This document shows, piece after piece, positions 1 through 9,545 of a stretch of 64,000 nucleotides of DNA. Each line of letters starts with the position of its first letter. Within the stretch, counting starts at the first letter, position 1. Origin of the DNA: Leifsonia shinshuensis (lineage in GTDB: Bacteria; Actinomycetota; Actinomycetes; Actinomycetales; Microbacteriaceae); assembly GCF_031456835.1 (NCBI RefSeq), contig NZ_JAVDVK010000001.1, positions 2,480,001 to 2,544,000 of the forward strand, given 5' to 3'. Below the pieces are notes generated by a model. That model was not told the DNA's origin, did no database searches, and saw only the letters and a list, made by a program, of their open reading frames with translations. The position numbers were made by a program, and so were the translations under genes.

Positions 1-2481
1 TACCTCCCCTATGACCGTGTGCAGCTGAGCAAGCGCCTGGCCGACGGAAGCGTCGACCTCACCCTCGAGCCGGCATCCCACTGGGAGGATGCCGCGGTCG
101 AGCTCCGGGTCGGCGAGACCGCGACCGCTATCGACCGCGCCGCCCGGACCGTCTCGACCTCGACGGGCGCCGTCCTCGCGTACGACGAATTGGTGCTCGC
201 GACCGGTTCCTCGGCGCCCGTCCCCGACATCCCCGGAGCGGGGGCCTCCCGCGTCTATCGCACCATCGACGATGTGGATGCCCTGGTCGCCGAGATCGCC
301 GACCTGCGGCGCGTGCTCGGCCGTCCTCCACGGGTCGCGGTCGCCGGAGGCGGGCTGCTCGGCCTCGAGGCCGCCGGCGGCGCCGCCGCGCTGGGAGCCG
401 AGGCCGTCATCATCCACTCCGGCGGGTGGCTGATGTCGGCGCAGCTCGATGAGGGAGCCGGGCAGGCGCTGGGCCGGCTGATATCGGCGCGCGGCATCGA
501 CCTCCACCTCGGGACGCGGCCGCGCGAGATCCACCTCGACGGCGAGGGCCGTCCCACCGCCGTGCGGTGCACCGACGGCCGCACCATTCCGGCGGACGTC
601 GTCGTCTTCGCCATCGGGATCCGTGCCCGAGATGAACTGGCCCGGCAGGCCGGGCTCGCGACCGCGGAGCGGGGCGGCATCGTCGTCGATGAGGCGTGCC
701 GCACCTCCGACCCCGCAATCTGGGCGATCGGCGAGGTCGCCGCCATCGACGGCCGCACCGTCGGCCTGGTCGCGCCCGCGAATGCCATGGCCGAGACCGT
801 GGCCGACCGGCTGCTCGGCGGCGACGCGACGTTCACGACGGTCGACGACGCGACCAAGCTGAAGCTCTCCGGCGTCGACGTCGCGAGCTTCGGTGACGCC
901 TTCGCCCGTGAGCCGGGCGCGCTGGAGATCGTATACGCCGACCCCGCACGAGGCCTCTACCAGAAGCTCGTGGTGAGCGACGACGCCAAGACGCTGCTCG
1001 GCGGCGTCTTCGTGGGCGACGCCTCCCCGTACGCCGGCTTGCGGCCGCTGCTCGGCCGCGCGCTCGACGCGGAACCGGCTGCCTACCTGTCGGCTGCCGG
1101 AGCCGAGCCGCCCACGGGTGGCGCACTGCCCGACGACGCGCTGGTGTGCTCGTGCAACAACGTCACCTCCGGCTCCGTCCGTGCCGCGGTCGAAGAAGGC
1201 TGCCACGATCTCGGCGAGCTGAAGGCCTGCACCCGGGCCGGCACGCAGTGCGGTTCGTGCGTGCCGCTGGTCAAGAAGATCCTGGAGGCCGAGCTCACCC
1301 GCTCCGGCGCCACCGTCTCCCACGCGCTGTGCGAGCACTTCGAACTGTCGCGGCAGGAGCTGTTCGAATCCATCCGGGTCCTTGGCCTGACCAGCTGGGA
1401 CGAGACCGTCACCCGTCTCGGCTCCGGCCGTGGCTGCGACATCTGCAAGCCGGTCGTCGGCTCCATCCTCGCCAGCCAGCACAGCCAATACCCGCTCGAC
1501 GGCGGCCGAGGCCAGCTGCAGGACACCAACGATCGTGCCCTCGCCAACATGCAGAAGGACGGCACGTACTCGGTGGTCCCGCGCATCCCCGGCGGCGAGA
1601 TCACCCCGCAGAAGCTGGCGGTGATCGCGCAGGTCGCCACCGACTTCGGCCTGTACACGAAGATCACCGGCGGGCAGCGCATCGACATGTTCGGCGCCCG
1701 GTTGGAGCAGCTGCCCGAGATCTGGCGGATCCTCGTGGACGCGGGCTTCGAGTCCGGGCAGGCGTACGGCAAGGCGCTGCGGAATGTGAAGAGCTGCGTC
1801 GGCTCCACCTGGTGCCGCTACGGCGTGCAGGACTCGGTGCGGATGGCCGTCGACCTCGAGCTGCGTTACCGCGGCCTCCGCGCGCCGCACAAGTTCAAAT
1901 TCGGCGTCTCGGGATGCGCGCGGGAGTGCGCTGAGGCGCGTGGCAAGGACGTCGGCGTGATCGCCACCGACAAGGGCTGGAACCTCTATGTCGGCGGGAA
2001 CGGCGGCTTCCAGCCGGCACACGCCCAGCTGCTCGCCTCCGACCTCGACGACGAGACGTTGATCCGCTACATCGACCGCTACCTCATGTACTACATCCGC
2101 ACCGCCGACCGGCTCCAGCGCACGGCCCGGTGGATGGAGGAGCTCGACGGCGGCGTCGATCATGTCCGCGAGGTGGTCGTCGAGGACTCCCTCGGCCTCG
2201 GCGCAGAGCTGGAGGCCGCCATGGCGGTCCACGTCGACACGTACGAGGACGAGTGGGCAGCGACCCTGCGCGACCCGGAGCGGCTGCGCCGGTTCCGCTC
2301 GTTCGTGAACGCGCCGGCGACCCCCGACCCGTCGATCGCCCGGGTGGAGGAGCGCGGCCAGCTGCGCCCCGCCACGGCTGAGGAGAAGGCGGCGGGCGCT
2401 GTGCTCGTCGCCGGACCGACCATCCCGGTCCGGTCCGGGGCGGCGACGGAGGGAGGCACCCCGTGGACACACGTCCGATGA
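1..2481 (+). CDS. nirB: Assimilatory nitrite reductase large subunit NirB, 5' truncated by window
   Basis: NAD(P)H-dependent siroheme nitrite reductase reducing nitrite to ammonium in the cytoplasm. The frame is open to base 1 (it reads LPYDRVQLSK), so the GTG at 19 is internal and the N-terminal part of the FAD domain is missing. Counting residues from that GTG: the rest of the pyridine nucleotide-disulfide oxidoreductase part (NAD loop VAVAGGGLLGLEAAGG), a BFD-like [2Fe-2S] domain beginning CSC at 377-379 with a later CGSC, a nitrite/sulfite reductase half domain, and the 4Fe-4S/siroheme ligands as C-X5-C at 593 and C-X3-C at 633. cobA starts inside its 3' end with 19 nt overlap, tying enzyme and siroheme precursor supply in one operon. 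nirD is not in view and may lie upstream. Confidence 0.95.
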   Translation, partial: YLPYDRVQLSKRLADGSVDLTLEPASHWEDAAVELRVGETATAIDRAARTVSTSTGAVLAYDELVLATGSSAPVPDIPGAGASRVYRTIDDVDALVAEIADLRRVLGRPPRVAVAGGGLLGLEAAGGAAALGAEAVIIHSGGWLMSAQLDEGAGQALGRLISARGIDLHLGTRPREIHLDGEGRPTAVRCTDGRTIPADVVVFAIGIRARDELARQAGLATAERGGIVVDEACRTSDPAIWAIGEVAAIDGRTVGLVAPANAMAETVADRLLGGDATFTTVDDATKLKLSGVDVASFGDAFAREPGALEIVYADPARGLYQKLVVSDDAKTLLGGVFVGDASPYAGLRPLLGRALDAEPAAYLSAAGAEPPTGGALPDDALVCSCNNVTSGSVRAAVEEGCHDLGELKACTRAGTQCGSCVPLVKKILEAELTRSGATVSHALCEHFELSRQELFESIRVLGLTSWDETVTRLGSGRGCDICKPVVGSILASQHSQYPLDGGRGQLQDTNDRALANMQKDGTYSVVPRIPGGEITPQKLAVIAQVATDFGLYTKITGGQRIDMFGARLEQLPEIWRILVDAGFESGQAYGKALRNVKSCVGSTWCRYGVQDSVRMAVDLELRYRGLRAPHKFKFGVSGCARECAEARGKDVGVIATDKGWNLYVGGNGGFQPAHAQLLASDLDDETLIRYIDRYLMYYIRTADRLQRTARWMEELDGGVDHVREVVVEDSLGLGAELEAAMAVHVDTYEDEWAATLRDPERLRRFRSFVNAPATPDPSIARVEERGQLRPATAEEKAAGAVLVAGPTIPVRSGAATEGGTPWTHVR

Positions 2482-3257
2482 TCTCCCGCACAGGGAACGT
2501 CACCCTCGTCGGCGGCGGCCCCGGCGATCCCGACCTGCTGACCGTCGCCGCGGTGCGCGCGCTGGAGGCGGCGGATGTGGTGCTCTACGACCGCTTGGCG
2601 CCCCACGAGACGCTGACTGCGCTCGCGCCGCGCGCGGAGCTGATCGATGTCGGCAAGCGTCCCGGCCACCATCCGATCCCGCAGGACGAGATCGAACGCC
2701 TTCTCGTCGCCCACGCCCGGAATGGCTCCGCGGTCGTGCGGTTGAAGGGCGGCGACCCCTTCGTCTTCGGTCGCGGCGGCGAGGAGGTGGAGGCATGCAG
2801 GCTCGCGGGCATCCCCGTGCGGGTCATCCCCGGTGTCACCAGCGCGATCTCGGTGCCGGCGGCGGCAGGCATCCCGGTGACGCACCGGAGCATGTCCCGT
2901 CTGTTCACGGTCGTGTCCGGCCACGCCCCGCTCTCCCCCGGCGAGCTGGAGCACCTGGCCGGGCTCGGCGGCACCATCGTCATCCTCATGGGCATCATGA
3001 ACCTCCCCTCGATCACCGCCGGCCTCGCCCGCTTCGGGATGGATCCGCAGATGCCGGTCGCTGTCGTGGAGCAGGGCTACTCCGCCCGACAGAGGACCAC
3101 GTTCGGCCGGCTCTCCACGATCCTCACGGAATCGGCTCGGGCCGGCGTCGGCTCTCCGGCCGTCGTGGTCATCGGTGAGGTCGTCCGGCTGGCGCGCGAC
3201 GGCGACGCCCACGCGGCCGCGGCCCTCGCCGACGCTGCAGCGGCGACGGGACCGTGA
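2463..3257 (+). CDS. cobA: Uroporphyrinogen-III C-methyltransferase (SUMT)
   Basis: Transfers two methyl groups from S-adenosylmethionine to uroporphyrinogen III, giving precorrin-2, the entry to siroheme and cobalamin; here most likely for the siroheme of NirB. The 264 residues are the single-domain length, without the oxidase/chelatase half of CysG. Family motifs are clear: VTLVGGGPGDPDLLT near the N-terminus, VVRLKGGDPFVFGRGGEE, and VIPGVTSAISVPAAAGIPVTHR-like sequence around residues 120-140. GTG 2463 is chosen because a GGAGGGAGG ribosome site ends about 8 nt upstream; ATG 2478 is an alternative. It overlaps nirB by 19 nt and the next gene begins 2 nt after its stop. The precorrin-2 dehydrogenase and ferrochelatase needed to finish siroheme are not in the window. 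Confidence 0.95.
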   Translation: MDTRPMISRTGNVTLVGGGPGDPDLLTVAAVRALEAADVVLYDRLAPHETLTALAPRAELIDVGKRPGHHPIPQDEIERLLVAHARNGSAVVRLKGGDPFVFGRGGEEVEACRLAGIPVRVIPGVTSAISVPAAAGIPVTHRSMSRLFTVVSGHAPLSPGELEHLAGLGGTIVILMGIMNLPSITAGLARFGMDPQMPVAVVEQGYSARQRTTFGRLSTILTESARAGVGSPAVVVIGEVVRLARDGDAHAAAALADAAAATGP

Positions 3258-3258
3258 C

Positions 3259-4389
3259 GTGACGGACGAGCGACCGGGAGTCGCCGCCTTCCGCCCCGAC
3301 CAGCTCGCCGGCTTCCGGATCGGAGTGACCAGCGATCGTCGCTCAGCCGACCTGATCGACGCTTTCGAGCGACGCGGGGCCAGCGTGCTGCACGCCCCGA
3401 CCGTGCATATGAGGCACGCGGACGACGACGCTCCCGTGATCGCCGACACCGAACGGATCATCGCGGCGAGACCGGACGTGCTGCTCGCGACCACGAGCTA
3501 CGGCATGCGCCGCTGGTTCGAGGTGTCCGACTCCGCTGGTCTCGGGGAGGATCTGCAGGAGGTGCTCGCCGGCTCCACGATCCTCGTCCGCGGCCCGAAG
3601 GCGCGCGGTGCGGTGCGGGCGGCAGGCCTGGATGACGCGGGGATGAGCGACGAAGAGACCACCGCCTCGCTGGTGGGAAAGGTGATCGCCGAGTTCCCCT
3701 CCGGCATCACCGTGGCGGTGCAACTGCACGGCTCCACCGACGAGGACCAGCTGCAGCGCCTCCGCGACGCCGGGGATGACGTCATCACGGTCGCGCCCTA
3801 CTCCTGGTCCGTCGCCACGGACGATGACGAACGCGCCACCCGCCTCATCGATGCGATCGCGGGACGCCACCTCGACTGCGTCACCTTCACCAGCGCGCCG
3901 GCGGTCGACGGTCTCTTCATCGCCGCCCTCGCCCGCGGCCGGCACGCCGAGGTGGTGGAGGCGCTGCGCACGGATGTGGTCGCCGCCGGCGTGGGCCCCG
4001 TGACCACCGGCCCGCTGGTCGCCGCCGGGATCGAGCCCCTGCAACCGGATCGCTTCCGGATGGGCGCGCTCATCCGCCTCGTCTGCGAGCACCTCGAGGC
4101 GCGTTCGACACGGCGCGTCTCGACCCGGCACGGCGATGTCGAGCTGCGCGGCAGCCTGGCGATCGTCGACGGCACGCCGGTGCGCCTCACCCCGGCTTCG
4201 CTCTCGCTGTTCCGTGCCCTCGTCGCGGCGAATGGAGCCGTGGTCTCGCGCAGAGAGCTCTCGATCGCGCTGGACGGCGGAGGGGACGAGCACGCGATGG
4301 AGGTCTCTCTGAGCCGGCTACGACAGGTCCTCGGGCGCCCGGGCCTGGTCTCGACGGTGGTCAAGCGGGGATACCGCCTCGACGTCTGA
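3259..4389 (+). CDS. Uroporphyrinogen-III synthase-like protein with C-terminal winged helix (NnaR-type regulator)
   Basis: 376 residues. The first ~265 resemble HemD (uroporphyrinogen-III synthase); the last ~90 form an OmpR/PhoB-type winged-helix DNA-binding domain (VRLTPASLSLFRALVAANGA, ending VKRGYRLDV). Actinobacterial proteins of this build next to nitrite reductase genes are known as NnaR, which works with GlnR on nitrate/nitrite assimilation genes; that role is inferred here from architecture and position. GTG 3259 lies 2 nt after the cobA stop and places the HemD fold at the N-terminus; the open frame extends to 3175 but that part overlaps cobA and has no family resemblance. Whether the HemD half is still an enzyme or only a ligand sensor cannot be told from sequence. 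Confidence 0.88.
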   Translation: MTDERPGVAAFRPDQLAGFRIGVTSDRRSADLIDAFERRGASVLHAPTVHMRHADDDAPVIADTERIIAARPDVLLATTSYGMRRWFEVSDSAGLGEDLQEVLAGSTILVRGPKARGAVRAAGLDDAGMSDEETTASLVGKVIAEFPSGITVAVQLHGSTDEDQLQRLRDAGDDVITVAPYSWSVATDDDERATRLIDAIAGRHLDCVTFTSAPAVDGLFIAALARGRHAEVVEALRTDVVAAGVGPVTTGPLVAAGIEPLQPDRFRMGALIRLVCEHLEARSTRRVSTRHGDVELRGSLAIVDGTPVRLTPASLSLFRALVAANGAVVSRRELSIALDGGGDEHAMEVSLSRLRQVLGRPGLVSTVVKRGYRLDV

Positions 4390-4426
4390 GCGGGGACGCT
4401 GCGGCCCACCCTCCTGCGCCGCTCAG
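4386..4426. terminator. Inverted repeat between convergent operons
   Basis: CTGAGCGG at 4386-4393 pairs perfectly with CCGCTCAG at 4419-4426. The arms overlap the stop codons of the HemD-like regulator (plus) and the nasB-like gene (minus), so it could end both transcripts. The loop is long (25 nt) and there is no U-tract, so this is a weak candidate. Confidence 0.3.
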
Positions 4427-6000
4427 TTCGGCACCGCCTGCGCCGCAGCGAGAAGGCTCGCGATGCGCCCCTTGCAGCCTCCGCAGCCGGTTCCCGCGCG
4501 GGTCTCCCGGCCGACGGCCTCGACCGTTCCGCACCCGCCCGCGACCGCCTCGCCGATCCGCCCGGCCGTCACGCCGTTGCACCAGCACACGGTGGCGTCG
4601 GGACCCAGCGGATCCTCGACCGGGGCTTGACCCGCGTCTGGAGCATCCAGCCGCAGGAACGTCGACGGTTCCGCGGGCAGCGTACCCGCACGCTCGAAGA
4701 GCAGCGTCAATTCGGCGCCCGCGCGCGGAAGCCCCACCGAGACGAAGCCGGCGAGCACCCCGTCCCGGACCACGGTCTTCAGATAGGCGGTGCGCGCGGG
4801 ATCGAGCCACACGCTCACCTCCGCATCGAGCTCCCACGGCTCGGCGGCGTAGTCGCCGCCGGAGACGACGTCGATGCCGGTCGCCTTGAGCATGACAGCG
4901 ATCGGACGCTCCCGCCGCGGTACCGCGGCGTCAGGGCCGGCCACTCCCCCGGACGCCTCCGCCCGGAACCTGCCGGCGAGCGCCGCGGCCTGCCGCCAGC
5001 CCGGCCCGATCAGCCCGCTCGGCGCACCGGGCACGCGGCCGTCCGCGCCGGTGGCGTCCGGGGAGGCGACCTGCGCGCAGTCCCCGATCGCGAACACGTC
5101 CGGGTCGCTCCAGCTCCGCAGCTCCTCGTCGACCAGGATGCCGCTCGAACAGGCCAGACCTGCTGCGAGCGCCAGCTCCGTCCGGGCGGCGACACCGCAG
5201 GACAGCACGAGGAGGTCGCCCGGGATGTAGGTGCCGTCCGCGCACCCCACCCCGTCGAAGACCCGCCCGGCGCGGTCGTCCCGGAAGCCGATCGTCTCGG
5301 CTCGCGCGTGCGCGGCCATGCCGACTCCGAGCGCTCGCGTCGCGCGGGCGAGCATCCGGCCGCCTGCCTCGTCGAGGTTGCGGGCCATCGGGACGGGCCC
5401 GTGATGCACGATCACGACGTGCGCGCCGTGCTCGGCGGCGAGCAGCGCGAACTCCATCCCGAGCACCCCCGCGCCCAGCACCACGATGGTGCCGCCGCCG
5501 GCCACGACCGGAGCGACGGCCTCCGCGTCGGCGAGGTCGCGCAGCGCGACCACCCCCGTGGGAAGCGGCTTGAGGCCCTGGTCGAGCGCGTGTGCCGGCG
5601 CGGCCGAACGGTCGCGCCGGGCGTGCTCCAGACCGTCGAGCGTCGGGATGTTGGCGCGGGCGCCGGTCGCCAGCACCAACCGGTCGTAGGGCAGCTCGTC
5701 GCCGCTCGCGAGCAGGACCCGCTGGCGGGGCCGGTCGATCGCCACGGCGACATCGCCGAGACGGATGTCGGCTCCCGCCAACTCGGCCGCCGCGGTGTCG
5801 GTGACCTCCAGCCGCTCGCGAGTCGCCGCCCCGACCGCGTACTCGGCCACCAGCACCCGGTTGTAGGCGTCCTCGCGCTCGGCGCCGACCACCGTCAGAC
5901 TCGCTTCGCCAGCCGCCACCGCGGGGAGCAGCTCCTCCACGAAGCGGGCGCCGACCGGGCCGTAGCCGACGAGGACCACCCGGAGCGGACGCGCGGTCAT
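4423..6000 (-). CDS. FAD/NAD(P)-dependent reductase with C-terminal BFD [2Fe-2S] domain (NasB/NasC-type)
   Basis: 525 residues, probably the electron-transfer subunit carrying NAD(P)H electrons to the nitrate reductase NasA. The N-terminus has an FAD loop (VVLVGYGPVGARF), a second dinucleotide fold (VVLGAGVLGMEFALLA near residue 172) and the FAIGDCAQ segment typical of NirB-like oxidoreductases. The last ~55 residues form a bacterioferritin-associated-ferredoxin-like [2Fe-2S] domain (VCWCNGVTAG followed by GTGCGGCKGR). ATG 6000 overlaps the nasA stop in an ATGA arrangement, implying coupled translation with 1:1 stoichiometry. The domain order equals the front half of NirB, so a stand-alone nitrite-reductase-related function is possible, but adjacency to nasA favours nitrate reduction. 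Confidence 0.88.
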   Translation of the reverse strand: MTARPLRVVLVGYGPVGARFVEELLPAVAAGEASLTVVGAEREDAYNRVLVAEYAVGAATRERLEVTDTAAAELAGADIRLGDVAVAIDRPRQRVLLASGDELPYDRLVLATGARANIPTLDGLEHARRDRSAAPAHALDQGLKPLPTGVVALRDLADAEAVAPVVAGGGTIVVLGAGVLGMEFALLAAEHGAHVVIVHHGPVPMARNLDEAGGRMLARATRALGVGMAAHARAETIGFRDDRAGRVFDGVGCADGTYIPGDLLVLSCGVAARTELALAAGLACSSGILVDEELRSWSDPDVFAIGDCAQVASPDATGADGRVPGAPSGLIGPGWRQAAALAGRFRAEASGGVAGPDAAVPRRERPIAVMLKATGIDVVSGGDYAAEPWELDAEVSVWLDPARTAYLKTVVRDGVLAGFVSVGLPRAGAELTLLFERAGTLPAEPSTFLRLDAPDAGQAPVEDPLGPDATVCWCNGVTAGRIGEAVAGGCGTVEAVGRETRAGTGCGGCKGRIASLLAAAQAVPN

Positions 6001-8108
6001 GCCGCCGCCTCCGAGTCCGCCCGATGAACGGTGACGGCGGTCCGCTTGAACTCGGGCATCGCCGACGTCGGGTCGACGGCCGCCTCGGTGAGGAGGTTCG
6101 CGCACTGGCGGCCGGCGAAGTGGAACGGGAGGAACACCGTGTCGACACGCATGGCCGCGGTGAGGAGCGCGCGTGCGACGACCTCGCCGCGGACGTTGCG
6201 GACGATCACCGCGTCCCCGTCCGCGATGCCGAGGCGGGCCGCCGTGGCAGGGTGGAGTTCCGCGCGCACCTCCGGCTGCGCCGCCGAGAGCTCGGGCACC
6301 CGCCGGGTCTGCGCCCCGGATTGGTAGTGCTCGAGCAGGCGGCCGGTGATGAGGGTCAGTTCGCCGGGCAGCCTTCCCGTCTCCAGGTCTCGCGGCCGCA
6401 CCGCCACGAGCCGGGCTCGCCCGTCGTCCGTGGCGAAGCGGTCGAGGAACAGCCGCGGAGTCCCGGACGAGTCGGCCGGGTACGGCCAGTGCGCCGCCTC
6501 CCCGGTCTCGGACTGCGCGTCGAGGAGCGCATGGCTCAGCCCGGAGTAGTCGGCGATGCCGCCCGCCGACGCCCGGGCCAGCTCGTCGAACACCGCGGCG
6601 GGGTCGGTCGGCCAGGCCGAAGGGGCGCCCAGCCTGCGGGCGAGGTCGGCGAGGACGACCAGTTCGCTGCGCACCCCGGCCGGAGGGTCGAGCGCCTTCC
6701 GCCGCCGCAGCACGCGGCCCTCCAGATTCGTCATGGTGCCCTCCTCCTCTGCCCACTGCGTGACCGGGAGCACGACGTCGGCGAGCTCAGCCGTTTCCGA
6801 CAGCACGAAATCGCACACCACGAGGAGGTCGAGGCTCTGCAGCCCGCGGCGGATCGCGCCCGCGTCCGGGCCGGACACCACGACGTTCGATCCGTGGACG
6901 AGCAGCGCCCGCACGCCGCCCGGTCGGCCCAGCATCCTGAGCAGCTCCACCGCGGGGACGCCGGGCCCGGGGATGCGGTCTGGCTCGACTCCCCAGACGG
7001 CGGCGACCGCTGCGCGGGCCGCCGGATCCGTGATCTTGCGGTATCCGGGCAGCTGATCGCACTTCTGTCCGTGCTCCCGGCCGCCCTGGCCGTTGCCCTG
7101 TCCGGTGAGGGTGCCGTACCCCGAGCCGGGGCGACCGACCAGCCCGAGCACCAGCGCGAGGTTGATCGCCGCCGTTGCGGTGTCCGTGCCGTCGACGTGC
7201 TGCTCCACCCCGCGGCCGGTGAGGATGTACGTGCCGCGCCCGCGGGCCAGCCGCCGCGCGACCTCGCGCACCAGCCGGGCCGGCACGCCCGTGTGCTCCT
7301 GCACCCGCTCGGGCCACCACGGGGCGACGCTGCGCCGGAGCGCGTCGATGCCCGTCGTCCGCTCCGCCAGGTACGACACGTCGGCGAGTCCTTCCGCCAG
7401 CACGACATGCGTGAGGCCGAGGAGCAGCGCCAGGTCTGTCCCCGGGGCCGGCTGCAGGTGGATGCCGCCGTCGTCCGCCGTGAGCTGCGCGGTCTGCGAG
7501 CGCCGCGGGTCCACCACGACAAGGCCGCCCGCGGTCCGGGCGCCGGCGAGGTGGCCGATGAACGGCGGCATCGTCGCGCCCACGTTCGAACCGAGCAGCA
7601 GGATGGTGTCGGCGTCATCCAGATCGGTGACCGGGAACGGCATCCCCCGGTCGATCCCGAAGGCGCGGTTCCCCGCCGCAGCCGCGGATGCCATGCAGAA
7701 GCGGCCGTTGTAGTCGATGCGCGAGGTGCCGAGCGCGAGCCGGGCGAACTTGCCGAGCAGATAGGCCTTCTCGTTCGTCAACCCGCCGCCGCCGAACACC
7801 CCGACCGCGTCCGCGCCGTGCCCCTTCCGGATGGTGCGCAGCCGCTCGGCGACGAACTCGAGCGCGTCCTCCCAAGTCGCCGCCTGCAACCGGCCGGCGC
7901 GACGGATCAGCGGGGTCGTCAGCCGGTCAGGGGTCGCGAGCAGGTCAGCGGAGGTCCAGCCCTTCTTGCACAATCCTCCGCGGTTGGTGGGGAAGGCGCG
8001 GCCCGCCACGGTGACAGGGGCGCCGGTCCCCACGTCCCTCCCCTTCACCGGGGTCAGGCTCATCGCGCACTGCAGGGCGCAGTACGGGCAGTGCGTGTCG
8101 GCGGGCAT
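5997..8108 (-). CDS. nasA: Assimilatory nitrate reductase catalytic subunit
   Basis: Molybdenum bis-MGD enzyme of the DMSO-reductase family reducing nitrate to nitrite in the cytoplasm. 703 residues. The N-terminal 4Fe-4S ligands are C7, C10, C14 and C47 (HCPYCALQC, then GGLCKKGW); the following molybdopterin oxidoreductase domain and the C-terminal dinucleotide-binding domain (RLGIADGDAVIVRNVRGEV) are complete. No Tat signal is present, as expected for the assimilatory cytosolic form, and the C-terminal [2Fe-2S] domain of some NasA proteins is absent, being supplied by the downstream partner gene. The gene lies between narK (stop 12 nt upstream of the nasA start) and the reductase it overlaps, so narK-nasA-nasB is one minus-strand operon. 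Confidence 0.95.
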   Translation of the reverse strand: MPADTHCPYCALQCAMSLTPVKGRDVGTGAPVTVAGRAFPTNRGGLCKKGWTSADLLATPDRLTTPLIRRAGRLQAATWEDALEFVAERLRTIRKGHGADAVGVFGGGGLTNEKAYLLGKFARLALGTSRIDYNGRFCMASAAAAGNRAFGIDRGMPFPVTDLDDADTILLLGSNVGATMPPFIGHLAGARTAGGLVVVDPRRSQTAQLTADDGGIHLQPAPGTDLALLLGLTHVVLAEGLADVSYLAERTTGIDALRRSVAPWWPERVQEHTGVPARLVREVARRLARGRGTYILTGRGVEQHVDGTDTATAAINLALVLGLVGRPGSGYGTLTGQGNGQGGREHGQKCDQLPGYRKITDPAARAAVAAVWGVEPDRIPGPGVPAVELLRMLGRPGGVRALLVHGSNVVVSGPDAGAIRRGLQSLDLLVVCDFVLSETAELADVVLPVTQWAEEEGTMTNLEGRVLRRRKALDPPAGVRSELVVLADLARRLGAPSAWPTDPAAVFDELARASAGGIADYSGLSHALLDAQSETGEAAHWPYPADSSGTPRLFLDRFATDDGRARLVAVRPRDLETGRLPGELTLITGRLLEHYQSGAQTRRVPELSAAQPEVRAELHPATAARLGIADGDAVIVRNVRGEVVARALLTAAMRVDTVFLPFHFAGRQCANLLTEAAVDPTSAMPEFKRTAVTVHRADSEAAA

Positions 8109-8120
8109 GTCCCGGCCTCG

Positions 8121-9545
8121 CTAGATCCGCACCCCGCGGCGGCGGCCGCGCAGCGCGACGCCGACCGTGATGGCCAGGAACACCACGTACGCGGCGACGA
8201 ACCAGAGCAGGCCGGCCTCATAGCCTCCGGTCGACGTCTTGGAGAACCCGAGCACCTGCGGGATCACGAAACCGCCGTACGCACCGAACGCGGACACGAT
8301 CCCGAGGGCCGCGGCGGCGGTGCGCTGAGCGGAGACATCGCCGGCAGTGCTGTGCCCGTCGGCCGCGCCGAAGCGCAGCGCGAACAGGGTCGGGATCATC
8401 CGGTAGGTCGCGCCGTTGCCCGCACCGCTGGCCACGAAGAGCACCAGGAAGAAGGAGAGGAACAGCCAGAAGTTGTCGAGCGGCATGGTGAGCACGACGG
8501 CGAGTGCACCCAACGCCATGACCACGAACGCCGCGATCGTGATGACGCTCCCGCCGAAACGGTCGGCGAGCCGTCCGCCGAAGGGCCGCGCAAGCGAGCC
8601 GACCAGTGCCCCGAGGAAGGCGAGCGACAGCGTGGCCCCACCGATCGGCAACGCGCTGAACGCCGGGAATTGGTCGGCGATGAGTTTCGGGAACACTCCC
8701 GAGAACCCGATGAACGACCCGAACGTCCCGATGTAGAGCAGCGCCATCAGCCACAGTTCCGGCACCCGCAGAGCCGCGAACGACGCCTTCAGGTCGGAAC
8801 GCGCGTTGCCGAGGTTGTCCATCCGCAGCCATGCGCCGACGATCGCCACCACGATCAACGGCACCCAGATCAGTCCCGCGAGGGGGAGCTGAAGCGACGC
8901 GCCGGCGCCGATGGTGATCACGATCGGCACGGCGAACTGCGCGACCGCAGCACCCAGATTGCCGCCGGCGGCGTTCAGGCCGAGTGCCCATCCCTTCTTC
9001 CGCTGAGGATAGAAGAACGTGATGTTCGCCATCGAGCTGGCGAAGTTTCCTCCGCCGAACCCGGCGAGCGCCGCTACGAGCAGCATCACCCCGAACGGCG
9101 TATTGGGATTCGCCACGCACACCGCCAACCCGATCGCGGGAACGAGCAGCAGGGCCGCGGAGATCATCGTCCAGTTGCGTCCGCCGAACTTCGGCACCAT
9201 GAACGTGTACGGGAAGCGCAGCGTCGCCCCGACGAGGCTCGGCATCGAGATGAGCCAGAAGGTCTGGGTGGTGTCGAACGCGAAACCGGCGGCGGGCAGC
9301 GAGACCACCACGATCGACCAGAGCTGCCAGACGACGAAGCCGAGGAACTCGGCGAAGATCGACCAGCGCAGGTTGCGCTGTGCGATCGCGGCGCCCTGCT
9401 GCTGCCACTGGGACGGGTCCTCGGCGTCCCACCCGTCGATCCAGCGCCCGGAACGGAACGTGAGCACGGAAGCGGTCGCGGTGGCGGGAGACGTGGCAGC
9501 CGGATCGGTCGACGCCTCGGCGGGGGCGGGGACGGTGCTGGTCAT
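8121..9545 (-). CDS. narK: Nitrate/nitrite transporter, MFS NarK/NrtP type
   Basis: 474-residue major facilitator with about 12 hydrophobic segments, importing nitrate (and probably exchanging nitrite) for the NasA/NirB pathway. The nitrate-porter signature is clear: GFGGGNFASSMANITFFYPQ with conserved glycines in TM5 and a second glycine-rich stretch later, plus GSLARPFGGRLADRFGG as the MFS A-type loop. The N-terminal ~50 residues are hydrophilic and P/A/T-rich. Start ATG 9545 is preceded by a strong AGGAGGTCC site. It is the first gene of the narK-nasA-nasB operon and is divergent from moeA, so transport, reduction and cofactor synthesis share one control region. Confidence 0.94.
   Translation of the reverse strand: MTSTVPAPAEASTDPAATSPATATASVLTFRSGRWIDGWDAEDPSQWQQQGAAIAQRNLRWSIFAEFLGFVVWQLWSIVVVSLPAAGFAFDTTQTFWLISMPSLVGATLRFPYTFMVPKFGGRNWTMISAALLLVPAIGLAVCVANPNTPFGVMLLVAALAGFGGGNFASSMANITFFYPQRKKGWALGLNAAGGNLGAAVAQFAVPIVITIGAGASLQLPLAGLIWVPLIVVAIVGAWLRMDNLGNARSDLKASFAALRVPELWLMALLYIGTFGSFIGFSGVFPKLIADQFPAFSALPIGGATLSLAFLGALVGSLARPFGGRLADRFGGSVITIAAFVVMALGALAVVLTMPLDNFWLFLSFFLVLFVASGAGNGATYRMIPTLFALRFGAADGHSTAGDVSAQRTAAAALGIVSAFGAYGGFVIPQVLGFSKTSTGGYEAGLLWFVAAYVVFLAITVGVALRGRRRGVRI

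Noticed and set aside
3175..3258. Start of the HemD-like regulator at 3175
   Set aside because: This part overlaps cobA in another frame and gives an S/T/R/P-rich peptide without homology; GTG 3259 directly after the cobA stop gives the family start.
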